DNA from: Luidia sarsii
Lineage: Eukaryota > Echinodermata > Asteroidea > Paxillosida > Luidiidae
Direction: 5' to 3'
DNA: 64,000 nucleotides
NCBI GenBank assembly: GCA_949987565.1
Contig: OX465112.1
Coordinates: 12,933,055 to 12,997,054 of the forward strand
The notes beneath the pieces were generated by a model. The model made no database searches. It had not been told where the DNA came from and saw only the letters and a list, made by a program, of their open reading frames with translations. Below, one piece after another: positions 1 to 11,884 of this stretch (its first letter is position 1; each line of letters starts with the position of its first letter). The position numbers and the translations under genes were made by a program.

Positions 1-814
1 ATGAACTCACGTTCTGAAGAGGATTACATTTTTAAGGGGGACACCTTTTTGGTGGCTGTCTTCCATACGAAGAACCGTGAGATATTCATTATAATCTATA
101 AGTTCCTGTTTTCTCTGGCTTATTGTGAATGCAATTTTTGTCTATCTTTGTCCTTTAGAACGATCATGCGTTGATCGAAACGTCAAGCCCCTCTTATTCT
201 TTTGGAAAATTGCGTAATTTTAGTCATGCAGTCTGATTCAATAGGCTGTTTGCAACACGCCCTTTCTCCTACATCTCCTCATTCTATAGTAGGCCCTACG
301 TGGTTCAACAACTTAGCCGCGAAAAAAAACCCGAATTCAATACGTAGACACATGCACAGTTTTTCGAAAGCTTCTTATCTTTATGAACATACTTCAAGAT
401 AGCTTGTATAAACATACATTTTTCGAATGAGTTTATGGGGAGAAAGAGTGCCTTTAAATTCGTGTTCCATTTAAAACGCAGGTGTGGAACGATTTCTCCT
501 TCCCCTCCCCCTCAACGTGGATTGCAGCTACAGGAAATATTTGATATACTTGAGTAAAAACATCGGGATTTTTTTTTCTCATCATCGACCTGGATTATTA
601 CTGTGCCAGCAGCCAGTGTCAACTAAAGTGCAAACTATGCACCGACGCGAGCTGGAGATGAATACCGATTGCATGTGGAAGGAAAATGGGATTCCGTCCT
701 CTTTCCCCCTCCTTTTGGGTGGAGAGACGTTCCCCTGTGATCGAAAGAAAGCAGCTCGTAGCTGTCTCGTGAGAATGATACCTTATCAAATGTGCGCGCG
801 TGAGCAAAGGGCCA
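1..814. other. Unassigned non-coding sequence
   Basis: I see no gene, repeat unit or RNA structure here. Open frames in this part run into the pyrimidine tract that follows and have no recognisable domain. Confidence 0.5.
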
Positions 815-1178
815 ATCTCTCTCTTTCTCTCTTCTGTCTCTATTTCTGTCACTCTTTCTGTCTCTCTTCATGTCTTTTGCCCGTTCTTTTTCCTCTTCCT
901 TTCACGCTCTTTCTCTCTTTGTCTCTCGTGCTCGCTTTTGCTGTCTCTTCTCTCTCTTCTCTCTCTTTCTGTCTCTCTTGTTCTTCTCTCTTTCACCTGC
1001 CTGTCTTTGTCTTCCCCCTCATCCTTTGTCTCTCTGTACCTCTCAGTAACTCTCTCATTCTCTCTTTCTTCAGTCTTTCTCTCATCGATTTCCCTCTCAT
1101 CCTTTCTCTCTCTCTTTCTCTCCCATATCTCTTTGTCTCTCTCTCTCTTTCCCTTTCTCTCTTTCTCTCTCTGTGTTC
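815..1178. repeat. Pyrimidine-rich low-complexity tract (CTCT/TGTCTC)
   Basis: The plus strand is almost entirely C and T with recurring TCTCTCT and TGTCTCT units and very few purines. Long open frames across it translate to Ser/Leu/Phe-rich runs on one strand and Arg/Glu-rich runs on the other, as expected when such a tract is read in any frame, so they are not taken as genes. It is the first of nine similar tracts in the window. Confidence 0.9.
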
Positions 1179-2308
1179 CCATGTCGCCCTAACCGTACGC
1201 CATTATGGTGCAAAACGAACGAGCGCATTGACTATGATGGGTTTGGGAAACTGCTGAGTTCCCATTCTGTCAGGAGATCGGCAGGAAGCGACGTCAGTTC
1301 CTGATCTTAAAAACAAATCCCGGAATACCAAAGGTACGCGTTCTTTATTGGGGCGTCAATCGCCTGTCCTCGTTTCAATACTCGGGCTTTGATTTTCGGT
1401 CACTGACGCCACAAACCGACACATCCAAGGTCTCTGCGTGCGACCGTCTCTGAATCCGTGGGCCGCTTGGGATCGAATTTCAGTCCAATCTTTGGTCCTT
1501 TTTGCGCCACACTAAGTCAACAGACGGGGCTAGGCAAACTGGAGTAGCCCATCGTTGCCTTTTGTGAAGGTAGCCACTCCACCACAGATCAAGTCGAGAT
1601 TTTGCAAATTGTCCGGTAACTTTCTGCGGCCCCTTCTTGCAGCGCTATATGACTATACCGTATACATGTATACTAATCACCACTTGTACACTCGGTATCC
1701 ATTACATCGTGCGTCTGACGTTTCTTCCGAGAGCCTCTCCAACTCGCTTGGTCATTTCCTTGAAAATTTCCGGAAGCTTTTCGTAACGACCCGGAGGTCA
1801 AAATGAGATGGAAGCGAGTGGCTCCTTGTACGTTTGCGAGGCTGTTTCCCTCCTCTCAAACATACACTCTCAATCCCAAGGTGTAGAAGAAAAAAAAGAG
1901 GTATCAGAACAGCTTCTACCAGCGGTGTGCCTCTCTCCGGAATTCCCTTCCCTGTTAATGTGTCTCCACATGCCTATGATCTGGGCCTTTTTAAGAGGAA
2001 TATCAATGTCTTTATCCAGTCGCACGGTACACGGCTCGACCCCCAGGACACCAGTGGCAGATTGTGGTTTGCGAAACATACTGACTCCTCCCCAACCAAA
2101 TCCCTCATGAAAAATAATACAGGAAAGTATCACCGTACCGTAGGACACACCGTACGCTATAAATACCACAATTTCATGCTACTTCGCTGCTCTTATACGC
2201 ATGAAAAACAGTTTAGTATTAATGGGACGCCATAAGAAGGACATTGGCCACTGGTTTGAGTTTTAAGACAATTTATTACAGCATGGGATGATGGTGGCAC
2301 ACAAACAG
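1179..2308. other. Unassigned non-coding sequence
   Basis: Moderate GC, no recognised repeat. Overlapping frames of about 100-130 codons exist on both strands around 1,808-2,235, but none carries a recognisable motif or clear splice sites, so none is called. Confidence 0.4.
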
Positions 2309-2479
2309 TTAGGCCAATTTGCCTGGTCTAGTGAGCTCTTTAGCCTGCAATTTTAGGTTCAGTTCTTTTATAGCGGTGGATTCGTCTTGAGGTTTGGATA
2401 TAGTGCTGAATTTGGCGTCGAAGTAGTCCTTAAATTTGCTGAAAATACGGGAAGCATCGTTGTCACTGGTCGTGGACAT
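2309..2479 (-). pseudogene. Possible retroelement ORF1/gag-like fragment
   Basis: A minus-strand frame starting at the ATG near 2,479 encodes about 56 residues rich in charged amino acids, including FSKFKDYFDAKF and IKELNLKLQAKEL followed by TRPG. The pattern (acidic start, a short KELN-LKLQ helix, a basic turn) reminds me of N-terminal ORF1 proteins of tyrosine-recombinase (DIRS-type) retroelements, but this is from memory of style, not a domain match. It stops after TRPGKLA, much shorter than any complete ORF1, and no recombinase or reverse transcriptase follows. It could equally be a host exon or chance. Confidence 0.18.
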
Positions 2480-2742
2480 ACTGTAGATCGAGTAGACTGG
2501 ACTTGTGTAGAACATAGAACCAAACGCAGAAACAAATTCGAGGTTGGAATTTCGTGAAGGAGCAAAGGTATGGACTCGGTGTGTGTGAGTTCACCTGAAT
2601 GAGGATAGGTCAGGGCGTATGCAATTTATATGGGAACGCATGGATAGCTATAGGAATGGGTAATTACGTAATATGGGTGGGGTTACTAAGAAATGCTTAG
2701 TATGCGATCGTACCGTGCTTATGGCGAGCAAACACACAAAAC

Positions 2743-2872
2743 TAAATTTAACCACACTTGTTTTTTTCCTGGGGGAGGATAAGGGCCACGCACCAGGGCA
2801 TTCCACAGCGGAGTTTCTGTGGTGTCCTGTGGTATGTGAGCCTTCACTCCTGTGGGCACTGTGGTAAATTGC
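2743..2872 (+). mobile_element. Short foldback (MITE-like) element, family A, copy 1
   Basis: About 130 bp nearly identical to 8,219-8,346: shared blocks include GGGAGGATAAGGGCCA, CATTCCACAGCGG and GTGGTAAATTGCGGTATA. The left end AAATTTAACCACAC is an imperfect inverted copy of the right end TGTGGTAAATT; one extra A breaks the pairing relative to the other copy. It has no coding capacity. Non-autonomous status is inferred from size and inverted ends. Confidence 0.65.
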
Positions 2873-5338
2873 GGTATATAGTGTGTGTCCTATATCCAGC
2901 CTTCCTAATACCCTCCCTATCTTCTTCGTTCCTCAATCCTTCACCTTGAGTGACTTCATAGCCCTGTTTTGGGCGAATCTGCATCAATAAAAAAAATGAT
3001 ACTATAAAAGGGGTGTTTGTAAATGGGTTTCTAAAGATGTAATTCCATCTTGTGCCATAAGTGACCTCAAAACGTGCTCAGAGAAATGAAAGCGCTCAAA
3101 TAACTAGGACAGTCATATCTAAATTATCGACGAAACCATCACTAAACCAGGAGTACTTTGTAAAACCACACTGCCTCTAAATGAGATACACGTATTCGAC
3201 CAGGCGTAACCACCGAACCTTTATAACATTGCTCTTCACAGCTCGTCACAGCTGTACGAGGCCATAATTACTTACCACACGCGCCAATGAGTCTCGTAAT
3301 CCACCCTCTCATTTTTGTCCAACCAAGCCCCCACCCCCGCCTTAGGTCTTTCCTCGCCATCAAGCAAGAAGACAATGAGAGAAGAAAAAAAAATGGACGT
3401 AAATATTTGACATGTCAGCCGATGGATCGCCGATTCCCAGTGCGTTATATCTTTTCATTGAGAGGCTCTGCCCAACTGATAGACTCGCGGAGGAGATCAA
3501 TTCCACTGTGTGAGCAAACCCATCTAGTCCGCGTTGACCTTGTACGTCGCATTACGCCAAGCTTCGACTGGCCGCTAAGACGATACACGCGCCGAGGCGT
3601 TGGCGGGATCGAGACCAACAAACACAAAGGTGTTTTTGTGTATAGACGTAAATACCGATGAGCGTTTTGTAGCGGCCCTCTACTCTGGAGCGCTCAATGG
3701 GCGGTTTCCTTTTTCTTTTATTGTGTGGAAAGAGAACAAGAGGCCGAGGTTCTCTCCGTACGTAAATCCCCGCGGCTAGTCACGCACCGTGCGCGGCAGG
3801 CCTTTCAAGACACCGGGGAGACTTCGGGTTGGGGGGGGGGGGAGGTGGCCTCTCACAGAACACCGACATTGATGCGGGGTGGCCGAGTTTCCGCCCGTCA
3901 GCTGATTGGCCCAAATTCACCTCATTTCCTTGTCATTTCTCGTGTGTGGAGAGAAGGAGAGAGAGGGAGGGAGGGAGGGAGGGAGGGAGGGAATAGAGAG
4001 GAGGGATGGCCCGTGAGCTTGCACGAATCCCTCGCAGTCTTCCGCCTCGGCGAAGCCCCGGGTAAAAAACGAAAAAAAAAAAACCGCCAGAAATGACCCG
4101 AGCATTGCGACGGGTTTTGTTTTCCTCGTGCAACGGGGTGATCCGACTTGGCTCCCGGCCTTGCCCGGAACCGGTGACTCTCGGCCGTGACAGACCCATC
4201 AAGTCGCGGATGTTTTTCTCTTCTCTTGCTCTCTCTCTCTCTCTCTCTGTGTCCCCTTCCCCTTCTACCATTTTCCGGCACGAATCGATCGCTCCCAGGC
4301 AACGATGGTGGTTTAATAACTGCATCCCTCGTTGCCGAGTTCCTAGCGGACTGCTCCCCGTGACACCAAGAGCGCAGTGTGCCTGGCCTTTTGCTGAGTC
4401 GCGCAGACATCGCGAAACGTTACGACACGCCCGAGAAAAAAAGAGAATAGAAAATGATTCTACACCTAGACAGACGTCATTTTCGTGGAAATTAGCAGGA
4501 TAGGACTTGTAATTACCACTAAGGGGGATACATTAAGACGGATTACAGTCATATTTATGCAAAATGCCTTGCGAAATGTTTCTTTTGCCATCCGTTTGTT
4601 TTTAATCTTGTCCAGGACGCTCTTGGTTATAAACTTTTACTAAAGGAACATTTACATCACAGCATTGTCTTAATTCGATGTTCCTTTCCCTAAGTCTTTA
4701 GCGTGGGTGAGAGGATTACGTCAATCGTAATTGCCTCCCGGTGGCCTAGGCTAGGCGATTACCTATAGAGTCTCCTTTTCCGCCGACAATGCCGCTGCGT
4801 GCAAGGCAAATTAAGTTGCCAATACCTCGTCATTTTTAATAACGTCTAAAAAGGACCGAACATTTCGTTAAAGCCCCCCCCCCCCCAATACAATTTCACT
4901 CTCGGTATTAGAGTCGCCATAAATCCCCATCATCCCCCGATTATGCCAGGTGGTCTTACCTTTTTTATGCTTTGTGGAGGGGGCGTTTCAAATATTGTTT
5001 TGATAATTTCATGTTCTTTTTATAATTGCCCATTCATTTGCTGAAAAACGAAATAAAAAGGATTACGTATTTAGGCGATATACTGATGTGACACTTGGTT
5101 AGTCAGGGTTCAATTTCATACAGCCGCTTATAAGCGCTAAAACGTTTTAGGATGCCCTTACCTTCCTATACACACCACTTTGTTTCATGCTAAGAAAATA
5201 AAAGTAGAATTCAAGCCCAATGCACTTGACGTCACATCGAATTCTTAACCAAAGTTCGTGTCCTTAGCCTGTTTTTATATATGTCTCCGCGCTTGAAATA
5301 AAGGTAAATGAAATCATGGTATTGATAAGGTGAACAAA
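2873..5338. other. Unassigned sequence with small simple repeats
   Basis: Contains a G11 run near 3,832, a (GGGA)n run at about 3,960-3,992, a short (CT)n run near 4,228 and a C13 run near 4,874. Arg/Pro-rich frames around 3.7-4.4 kb come from these runs and GC-rich flanks. No gene is supported. Confidence 0.45.
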
Positions 5339-5339
5339 C

Positions 5340-5433
5340 AAAAATGGTTAAAACCACCGAAGGTTCTTTTCAGAACCACACCTCTTCTTTTAAGATACCT
5401 TTTTATACATGGTGTCGCCGCAAACCCTCCTAT
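5340..5433 (+). repeat. Dispersed repeat with histone-type 3' stem-loop, copy 1
   Basis: Positions 5,362-5,377 read GGTTCTTTTCAGAACC: a 6-bp stem with a TTTC loop, preceded by CCACCGAA and followed by ACACC. This matches the animal replication-dependent histone mRNA 3' stem-loop consensus bound by SLBP. It is followed by TAAGATACC and a segment ending GCCGCAAACCCTCCTAT, which recurs at 23,303-23,345 and, inverted and diverged, at 45,199-45,253 and 52,981-53,082. No histone coding sequence lies upstream, so the stem-loop belongs to a dispersed repeat rather than a histone gene. Confidence 0.65.
5362..5377 (+). promoter_or_regulatory. Histone mRNA-type stem-loop (GGTTCTTTTCAGAACC)
   Basis: Exact inverted repeat GGTTCT / AGAACC around TTTC, on the same consensus as animal histone 3' processing hairpins (GGYYCTTTTCAGRRCC). 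Whether it is ever transcribed or bound by SLBP is unknown. Confidence 0.6.
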
Positions 5434-6479
5434 TATAGATACAAACCTATTTTACGCTTTTCAACGTGCACACGCACTGACGAAAAACAACGAGCAGGGA
5501 AAACGCTGACTCCCTGAGACACGGAGGAAGGAGACAACACAGCCGATCCTTTCCCAATATCTGATGCATACACATCTGTACAGCAGGCATCAAACATGTC
5601 AACAAATGTCCCGCGGGCTAACAACTTAACTCAGGAATGAGGCTATTTGACTAATGAGCTCAATTGTAGGGAGGGCCTTTGTCAGACGGGCCTGCGATTG
5701 CTAATTAGCTCTTGTTTAGAAGAACGAGGGACGTCCTGATGGCATCGTTGCATAATGCACACAAAAGAATTATAGTCATTCAAACACAGACGCTGGTGGA
5801 TTATTGTATTACAAGATATCTGATACTAAAAACCGAACCTTTATCCAAACTTCCTATAAAGCCACCGGTATTATACGAGAGAAAGTACGAGGAAAATGAC
5901 TTGATGAAAGACATCGTAAAATTCCCGCGTGCTTCACTCATTCTTTAGCAGCCATCTCATGAAGGAAGTGCAAGCAGGTGTATAGCACGCTGAGCAGGTT
6001 CTGGGTGAGACGAATGGACTGCAGTCGCAATTATTATAGTGTGGACAAAGTATATTCACGGAGTCCGAGTGGGGATTAATTTGTTGCCCCTTGAATGTAG
6101 AATGAGCACCAAAGTGAACGAAAGTAATTCAAACTCGGAAGATTTCACTGATTTCACTCATTTCACAATTTTTTTGTTTCAAGTCGGAATCTTCTTCATC
6201 AAGATGACGCCTCTCTTGTGACTTTCCACCTATCTTGGGGTTGTAGAACCGCGAACACTATTGTCAAGATCGTCATTCGGTTCAAATTGAATTTCACACG
6301 ATCTTGTGGTTCCTCTTTCCGAGAGAGGACCGGACTCGGGGACATCCGTCCACAGACTTGGCTCTTGATGCAAGCGACACCTCGTCGTGTCTGTGTTTGT
6401 TCTCGAGGTGAGAAGACCGCCCGCGGGACTGCCCGTGACCTTTTCCCATGCAAGAGCGTAAGCCGGATATTCCGTTGCG
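5434..6479. other. Unassigned non-coding sequence
   Basis: AT-moderate sequence without recognisable repeats or domains. Frames of 60-90 codons occur on both strands, with none favoured. Confidence 0.4.
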
Positions 6480-7058
6480 ATTAGCGCGTGGGGTTCGTGG
6501 CGAGTATGGCATGTTCATCGGAAAGGGGGATGGGACGAGGGAAGATGGACGAAGGAAAAGGAATGGGAAAGTACGAGCGGTGAAGACAAATGGAAAGGAA
6601 AACAAAGGGAGACTGAAGGGAAAGGGAAAGGGAGTAGGGGAAGGAGAAGGGTCGGGAAGGGGGTGAAGATGAAGGGAAAGAGAAACTAAAAGGGGAAGAA
6701 AAATGGAAATGGAGGGAAAGGAAAAGGAGGAAGGGTTGGGGGAAAAGGGTGGGCAGTGGTGAAGGGGAAGGAGCAGGTAAAGGAAAGAAGGTAAAAAGTA
6801 AAAAGTGAAAGGAGAAGGAGGAAATGGAAAGGGAAAGGGAGGAAATGGAGGTGTTAGGGGTAAGGGAGGGGGTTAGGTATAGGGGAAGGGGTAGAGAGAG
6901 GGACTCACGGGAATGGTTAGGGGATGGGGGAAATAGTAAGGGTGAAGGATTGAGGTTGAGGGTTTGGGAAACGGTGTAGTGGAACGGGAAGGGGAAGGGA
7001 AAAGGAGAAGGGAAAGGGAGAAAGAGAAAGGGAGGAAAGAGAGAGAGGATGATTAACC
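6480..7058. repeat. Purine-rich tract (GGGAAAGG-type)
   Basis: About 580 bp in which the plus strand is nearly all G and A with many GGGAAAGGG and GGGGAAGG units. The 204-codon minus-strand frame across it is Pro/Ser/Leu/Phe-rich and is a by-product of composition. The density of G3-G5 runs makes G-quadruplex or triplex structure possible. Confidence 0.9.
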
Positions 7059-7870
7059 AGTCTTTGTAAGAGAATAACGATCTAAAGAGAGCCATGCGTC
7101 AAAAAGATGATTACCTTCGTAGTCTAGTCGACGACAGCCTTGAATTAGCAAAATTGACTCCCTGACAAAATAAGCTTCTATGTTTAAGACTGTCAGTGAG
7201 CGGCCACATGCAATCATACGGCTACCTCGGAGTACTAATGACCAACGAGGAGTAATCATTAATCGCAGGCCTTATTTGACGGACACGGAATTATCCCGTA
7301 TATGTCTAGAGTGGGTCTTGCATCGCATTCGAGGACGAATTACTGATGACCCACGCTGCCGAAACAAACAAGAGTATAACTCGTGGCATTTTGCTCGCCC
7401 ACAGATTTGAATACGTTTGATTGGAAATTTGATACCTAACGCCAATACTGTTATTATTTCAGCAACGGCTTTATGGTGTATAGGTGCGACCAGGAAATGT
7501 CCCCTTACAGTGCTGCATCGATTGCAATGGGATAACGAATCGATTTACTTCGTGTTGAGTATCGGAGTAGGGCATGGGTTTACTTTGTCCAGAAGGAGCC
7601 CGGAGCCCCGGCGCGGCCGTGGGGCGTGCACGCCGCGCAGACCCGAAACAAATTTGAATTGCCGTGTAACCGAACTCCGACGAGGGATTCCTGGAGTGGT
7701 CTAGGGAAAATATTAGAAAAAAAACCCTCCCGGTTCGATAGGATCCCATCGGCGTCTCTGACAATCCTGGCAAAAGCTTTTCACATCAATCAGGGTTTTT
7801 GTTTTCTCCTCCAAACGGACAAGTTAATATTGGGAACCCAAACCCCATAATTTATACACAGACATGGCAT
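7059..7870. other. Unassigned non-coding sequence
   Basis: No repeat or domain recognised. Several 60-100-codon frames overlap on both strands around 7,417-7,850, none convincing. Confidence 0.4.
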
Positions 7871-8060
7871 CGAAAAAAATGGCATCGAAAACTTTGACTA
7901 GATCGGGACTGGAACCCGAGACTGCTGGTTTTGTGTATACCAGCGCTCCTACCATCTGAGCTACCGCCATCCAGCCGTTATTTTAGGTGATGGCCTTCCC
8001 GAATAGTCAACTACTGTAGTATTTGCCGGGGTGGGGAGACTTTGGGAGCAGGGTGGAAAC
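7871..8060 (-). mobile_element. tRNA-headed SINE-like element, family 1, copy 1
   Basis: On the minus strand 7,975 to 7,901 reads like a tRNA. A box A-like TAGCTCAGATGGTAGGAGC folds a perfect 4-bp D stem (GCTC/GAGC). A GCTGGT/ACCAGC anticodon-like stem has a 9-base loop, too long for a tRNA. A perfect T arm TCGGG-TTCCAGT-CCCGA contains box B. The acceptor ends do not pair, so it is not a functional tRNA gene. The flanking segment with AAAACTTTGACT and TAGTCAACTA recurs at 49.4 kb and 56.6 kb, supporting a dispersed SINE family. Confidence 0.65.
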
Positions 8061-8218
8061 TGCTAAATAAAAGATTCATGTTACGAACAACAGACATTCT
8101 CAGAAATATTTGCCAACAATGGTATTTGAACGGTTTTTTTTTTCGAAATTTAAGACAACACAATTCAACATTAGCGGGGGCACGATAATGGATCCAACCC
8201 TAACCGGCTTTGAAACCA

Positions 8219-8346
8219 CAATTTACCACACGCGTTTTTTTTCCTGTGGGAGGATAAGGGCCATGCACCAGGACATTCCACAGCGGGGTTTTTGTGGTGT
8301 CTTGTGGTATGTCAGCCTGCACCCCTGTGGGCGCTGTGGTAAATTG
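8219..8346 (+). mobile_element. Short foldback (MITE-like) element, family A, copy 2
   Basis: 128 bp bounded by perfect 12-bp terminal inverted repeats: CAATTTACCACA at 8,219-8,230 and TGTGGTAAATTG at 8,335-8,346. The interior is closely similar to 2,743-2,872. It is non-coding. I cannot identify an unambiguous target-site duplication. Confidence 0.7.
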
Positions 8347-10224
8347 CGGTATACAGTGTGCGTCCTGTGCGGGAGGTGCAAAGCGTTAGGGAGAAAAACA
8401 AGTTAAACAAATGATATTGGAGAATCTGAAGTTACCTTCGAATACATGAATGTGTTATAGGCTATAGGCTTTTTACCTTCTGGGCTCGGGAATTAAGTTA
8501 CATATTTTTTCGTGCGAAAAAAAAAATTGAACCTGCAAGTTAAGGTCGTAAGGTATGCTCAGCTTACACCGCATCATTGGGGAATTGAGTGTCCGTCTTA
8601 AAGCCGCGGTGACATTTGAGGAGCCATGCCCCGAACTCCATATCATCATATCCATTGCATTAGGCCTATTAGTTGTATATGGAGCAATAATGGTCAGAAA
8701 ATATGCCTCTTATAAATGTGTGTGAAAGGGAGAGGCGAGGGGGCTTTGACGCGATCACGAACTCGGTTCGCCGTGCCTCCCCTCCTCTTCCTCTTCCCCC
8801 TCACCCTGACACCCGTCTTAATTGGAAGGCCCGCAGACGAGAGGTCCCCCGCCTTTTGTCCTCTAAAGGTCAGCACTCCGAGGTCTTCCCGTCTCCCCCC
8901 CCCCATCTCCCTCTCTTTCCTCGCCTCCCCGTAGCCGTGGATCGCGCCATTAATCGGGGGCCCAAAGCTGGAGGCTGCCCGCTCGCTCGTGTTACTCCTC
9001 GGTCTTTGATACCAACCCGCTGACCTACCGTGCTGTTTTTCCCTTCTTGTCCCCTCCCTCAATTTAGCCCAATCATCCCCTAGCGAGCAGTGACCATGCA
9101 ACCCCTTCTTAAGCACCCCCGGACAACGTTCTCTCGAGTGCCTGGATGTGATGAGGTTTATTCCAGAAAGAAAAGAAAGATTAATGGGTATTTCTTTTTT
9201 AGATCTTGCTCGACCATCATCATTTCAAGTTGAATTCAAATCTGACGGGACTCTTGGCCATGAAGAGTGGGGAAGTGAATTGCTATTTGTTTTTTAGCCT
9301 CATCATATAATAATAGGGCTAGCAAGGATGATGTAAATATTTCGAGTACCTGCGGCCATTACGACAGATGATGAGACGGGTCGGGCTCGGTTCTATTTTA
9401 AGGGTCTCTTTCACATGATTGCGAAGGGCAAAGAATCGCATCCATATTATGTCTCAGCCTGCATACACACGAAACAGGCCTATAACTACTCTGCGTATAT
9501 TTCGGCTCAATCTGTCCACCGCGTCACGCGAAAACAGTGGGAGTGAAATTACATGCCAACTTTATTTTTCAGAAATAGAGGGCGGAATTTGTAGACCAAA
9601 GGGCACCTTGATCCAACGATTGTCCGCGGACGATCGTTGAAAATACATACAAAATTCGTCTTTTTTTTGAAAACGGGAGCTTTCCGTGCGCTACAATTCA
9701 AATAATGTCTTCTATTTTTTAGCTATAACCTCCTGATTAAAGTAATTTTTAGATTGTGAAAAGTCCGGAAAATTGGGCACTTTTCAAATGGCGTATCGAG
9801 TGCATCCCATTCGAAGAGGTCAGCAGGTAGGTCGCTATTTTGTTGCCAGGCGAGGAGCGACCGTTTAGCCCCCCCCCCCCACCCTCTTTTCCTGACAGGC
9901 ACAGAACCGACGAAGCAATGGAAGCGTCCACCAAAAGACCCTTAGATCTGATGGAGGGAGTGGAGGAGAGGCACCTTCACGAAAGGCAGTACACGAGTCA
10001 CCGTGGCAACAGCGATTTTACTGACGGATAAAGAGGGGACCTACGCCCCCGTTATGTTTTCCCCTCAGAAGCGCTTCGTACGGTACGGGGAATTACGGTG
10101 ATTGCAAAAGCAAGGATTTCTCCGCTCCCCTTTTGAGCTTCGCGCGACAGGTGCGAAGCAAAGGAGCTCTCAATCTCTTTGTTACGTCGGCCGAGAAGTG
10201 TATCACAAATTTTACCTTGGAGTA
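8347..10224. other. Unassigned sequence
   Basis: Includes a GC-rich pyrimidine-biased stretch at 8,760-8,940, a C12 run near 9,870 and one TAGGCCTA octamer at 8,661. Apart from the near-palindrome at 9,614-9,639 nothing distinct is seen. No coding domain. Confidence 0.4.
9614..9639. repeat. 26-bp near-perfect palindrome
   Basis: CAACGATTGTCCGC then GGACGATCGTTG is self-complementary around CCGCGG with a single mismatched pair of positions. It could be a dimeric protein-binding site or chance. Confidence 0.5.
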
Positions 10225-10690
10225 AAAAAATCAGGAAAATTATCTCTTTTCTGTGTCTCTATCTCTGTCTCTTAGTTTATGAAATAGTGTTCAGTTCATT
10301 TTGATCTGTTTTTCTTAGCTGTAAATAACGTTATTTTGCCAAATCAAAATCTCTGTCTCTTTGTGTCGTTGTCTCCCTCTCTCGCTTTCTTTCTGTCTTT
10401 GTCTGTCTGTCTCTCTGTATATGTCTCTGGTTTTCTCTATGTCTCCCTGTATCTCTGTCTCTCTATCTCTACGTCTCTACATCTGTCTCTCTTGCTCTCT
10501 CTGTCTCCCTGTGTCTTTGTCGCCCTGTGTCTCTATATGATGCCTATTTCTGTTGATTTGTCTCTCTGCATTTCTATGTGTCTCTTTCTCTGTGTTTTTT
10601 TCCTATTCTTTCTGTCTGTCTGTCTCTCTGCCTCTCTGCCTCTCTCGGTCTGCCTCTATCCACCTCTCTCCTCCTTCCTGTGCCTCTCCC
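10225..10690. repeat. Pyrimidine-rich tract (CTCTGTCTC)
   Basis: Plus strand rich in TCTCTGTCTCT and TGTCTGTCTCTCTG units. The 205-codon frame from 10,336 is Leu/Ser/Cys-rich and comes from composition. Confidence 0.9.
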
Positions 10691-11339
10691 GACTTCACGC
10701 CGGATACAGTATTTCCAATATACTACATTATACTGTTCGACGCAGAACAAAACCGGCGCAGCAATCTTCTCATCCCTTCCCGCGAGAAATCACGATAATG
10801 AAGTTGGGAGGGGGGGGGGGGCAAACGCAGGTGCGAAAAACCAAGCTGCCACCGACGACGATTCTCCAGATAGAGGAGATGCAATTACTTTTTATCCTGA
10901 ATTGCGATACAAAAGAGCGGCGGATGGGCAAGGAATCGGTGAGAGTGACCTGAGAAAGAGAAAGCAAAAGATAGGAACTAATATTATGATGCGTCGGCCA
11001 ATTGACTGTTGCATCGTAAGGTGATGCTTGTGGTGCAAATATCATAAGATTTGTATCGATGTCGAACAAGTGCTGGCGAGCTGGATCCCTGTCAGACTGA
11101 ACTGGGTTAAGGTTGCATTATGGTTGCCGGATTTGTGTCCTAATCCTTTAAGCAGGTCGGTGGGTATCCTGGACGAGGTGGGAGAAGGAGGGTGGGGGTA
11201 AGGGGTAAGGCGATTGGAGTGTTCATCTGCCGACTCCCCCCCCCCCCGGAACCGCCGCGAAAATCTGCCGAAGCGTCCGCACCGCGTATCCGGTGCGCGA
11301 AGACGCTCAGATGACACTTCGGGGCGTCTTAGATATATC
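10691..11339. other. Unassigned sequence between pyrimidine tracts
   Basis: Holds a G12 run near 10,808 and a C13 run near 11,234, otherwise unremarkable. No gene signal. Confidence 0.4.
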
Positions 11340-11884
11340 CCCCTCCAAACTGTCTCTGTTTCTCCTCCCTGTTTCTGTCTCTGCCTGCCTCTGTCTCTCC
11401 TCTCTGTCTCTTTCATAATCTCTCTGTCTCTGTATCTCGCTCTCTGTTTCTGCCTCTGCATATCTGTCTCTTCCCTCTGTCTATCCCCGTCTGTCTATCC
11501 CTGTCTTTGTCTCCCTCTGTCCCTGTCTCTTCCCGTCTCTGTCTTTCCCTGTGTGTCTCTTCTGTCCGTCTCTGTATCTTGCAATCTGTTTATGTATCTG
11601 CGTGTCTATGTCTCTCTCTGTCTCTGTCTCCCCCGTCCCTGTGTCCCCCCGTCTTTGTTTCTCCCTGTCCCGTTTCTTTTCTCTCCGTCTCTGTATCTCG
11701 CTATCTGTTAATGTCTCTGCATGTATCTGCCTTTCTCTGTCTCCCCCGTCCCTGTCTCTGTCTGTCTCTCTGTCTCTGTATCTCGCTCTCTATTTCTGTC
11801 TCTGCTTGTCTCTGTCTCTGTTTTTTCCACTTTCCCCACTTTTCCTTCTCCACACCATTCTCTCTACCTCAATCTGTCTGTCGG
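11340..11884. repeat. Pyrimidine-rich tract (CTGTCTC)
   Basis: Long irregular array of CTGTCTCTCTGTCTC units on the plus strand, with internal near-duplicates such as CTCCCCCGTCCCTGTCTCTG. Open frames here are low-complexity artefacts. Confidence 0.9.

Noticed and set aside
484..1257. 257-codon plus-strand open frame
   Set aside because: More than half of it is the pyrimidine tract. The protein is Ser/Leu/Phe low complexity and no domain or splice signal is visible.
1870..2169. 99-codon minus-strand frame
   Set aside because: Looks superficially protein-like, but plus-strand frames overlap it and no domain, start context or splice site supports it.
5362..5377. Histone gene 3' end
   Set aside because: No histone C-terminal coding sequence (such as the GFGG or RGERA ends) lies upstream, and the hairpin repeats at 45.2 kb with the same non-histone flank.
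6481..7095. 204-codon minus-strand frame
   Set aside because: Composition artefact of a purine-rich tract, rich in Pro, Ser, Leu and Phe.
7901..7975. Functional tRNA gene on the minus strand
   Set aside because: The D and T arms fold, but the anticodon loop is 9 bases and the acceptor ends do not pair. Related copies elsewhere are decayed.
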